Of a DNA stretch of 6,581 nucleotides, positions 6,354 through 6,581 are shown in pieces. The stretch is taken from the NCBI GenBank assembly GCA_902773045.1, contig CACYDE010000332.1, forward strand, positions 1-6,581. Reading direction: 5' to 3'. The stretch comes from an uncultured Ruminococcus sp. (lineage in GTDB: Bacteria; Bacillota; Clostridia; Oscillospirales; Acutalibacteraceae). The position numbers were made by a program, and so were the translations under genes. Numbering within the stretch: position 1 is the first letter of the stretch; each line of letters opens with the position of its first letter. The notes under the pieces were generated by a model, which had not been told where the DNA came from, made no database searches, and was given only the letters and a program-made list of their open reading frames with translations.

Positions 6354-6481
6354 GGGTTATAGGGCTTCAATTTCATCAACTTAACGAGAAAACGTTTGCG
6401 TTTTCCCAGTTAATTAAAAAAACACTATAGACTTAATGGAATATTTATTTTTAAGTTGACGACATTGTCGCCCTATAACCC
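6354..6481. mobile_element. MITE-like element with 31-bp terminal inverted repeats
   Basis: The left end (6354-6384) and right end (6451-6481) are inverted copies matching at 27 of 31 positions; the outermost 12 bp (GGGTTATAGGGC) and innermost 9 bp (TCAACTTAA) are exact. Mismatches fall at 6366, 6367, 6372 and 6375. The 66-bp interior is AT-rich, has no coding capacity and contains a perfect hairpin, GAAAACG-TTTG-CGTTTTC (6388-6405). Size, long terminal repeats and lack of a transposase fit a miniature inverted-repeat element mobilised in trans. No clear target duplication is seen; the best is GGTTTTT (6347-6353) against GGTTGTT (6482-6488). It could instead be a structured intergenic repeat that moves by other means. 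Confidence 0.6.
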
Positions 6482-6553
6482 GGTTGTTAGAGACAAATTT
6501 TGACGCGGGCGAAATGTTACGTTAATAATCTGAGTTAGTGCGCGTATTTGCCT

Positions 6554-6569
6554 GCGGCCGCTTGGCCGC
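6554..6569. repeat. GC-rich hairpin at the window edge
   Basis: GCGGCC (6554-6559) and GGCCGC (6564-6569) form a perfect 6-bp stem around GCTT. The local base composition is far more GC-rich than the AT-rich stretch before it and continues so to the window end. Without the flanking sequence its role cannot be told. Confidence 0.4.
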
Positions 6570-6581
6570 CGCCCCGAACCC

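Larger units (their letters stand above)
6164..6581. other. Gene-free intergenic region upstream of the ABC operon
   Basis: No open frame on either strand here has a credible start, ribosome binding site or protein-like composition. Besides the terminator-like stem, the inverted-repeat element and the edge hairpin listed separately, 6164-6320 is AT-rich with no recognisable structure beyond a weak TCGAT/ATCGA repeat (6250-6278). A weak plus-strand promoter-like pair (TTGACG at 6500-6505, TAATAA at 6523-6528, 17-nt spacing) could serve a gene beyond the right edge. Confidence 0.55.

Noticed and set aside
6485..6530. Plus-strand promoter TTGACG-17-TAATAA
   Set aside because: It has the right spacing but a poor -10 and no gene within the window to support it, so it is only mentioned in the intergenic description.
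1..6581. CRISPR arrays, tRNA or rRNA genes, riboswitches, phage or toxin-antitoxin genes
   Set aside because: I found no regularly spaced direct repeats, no tRNA-like cloverleaf, no rRNA sequence and no riboswitch core on reading both strands. The short leaders of rodA and the GntR gene leave no room for a riboswitch.

Overview
The window looks like chromosome from a low-to-moderate GC Gram-positive bacterium, most likely a member of the Clostridia (Oscillospiraceae/Ruminococcaceae type). This is inference, with no database search behind it. The reasons are strong AGGAGG-type ribosome binding sites, near-consensus sigma-A promoters in AT-rich spacers, a SEDS peptidoglycan polymerase of the RodA type, and a YtrA-subfamily GntR regulator driving an ABC-2 transporter. 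All six supported genes lie on the minus strand, so transcription runs from right to left.

Layout in transcription order. Positions 6101-6581 hold no gene. This stretch contains the promoter and operator of the ABC operon (6114-6163), a terminator-like stem (6321-6353), a 128-bp element with 31-bp terminal inverted repeats that looks like a MITE (6354-6481), and a short GC-rich hairpin at the right edge. Next comes a tightly packed five-gene operon: a GntR/YtrA-like repressor (5723-6100), an ABC ATPase (4851-5720), two ABC-2 membrane subunits (4117-4854 and 3416-4117) and a CPBP/CAAX-type membrane protease (2554-3426). Gene junctions are a 2-nt gap, a 4-bp TTGA overlap, a 1-bp TGATG overlap and an 11-bp overlap, followed by a clear rho-independent terminator at 2483-2514. 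A second unit starts from a promoter at 2323-2351 with a rodA-like gene (1120-2280). It is followed by about 200 bp packed with nested inverted repeats and then by a YdcF/SanA-like DUF218 membrane protein (95-916). Positions 1-94 hold no supported gene.

How the genes may work together: the five-gene operon reads as a self-regulated export or cell-envelope stress module. The repressor probably binds the inverted repeat overlapping the start of its own promoter. The ATPase energises the two permeases. The CPBP protein, a family that includes bacteriocin-immunity and prenyl-protein-processing members, is translationally coupled to them. Its substrate cannot be read from the sequence. RodA (glycan-strand polymerisation) and the DUF218 protein (a family linked to envelope functions) give the other half of the window a cell-wall theme too. 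I see no clearly new biological system. The least ordinary signals are the terminal-inverted-repeat element, the nested palindromes between rodA and the ydcF-like gene, and the placement of a CPBP protease inside a YtrA-type operon.
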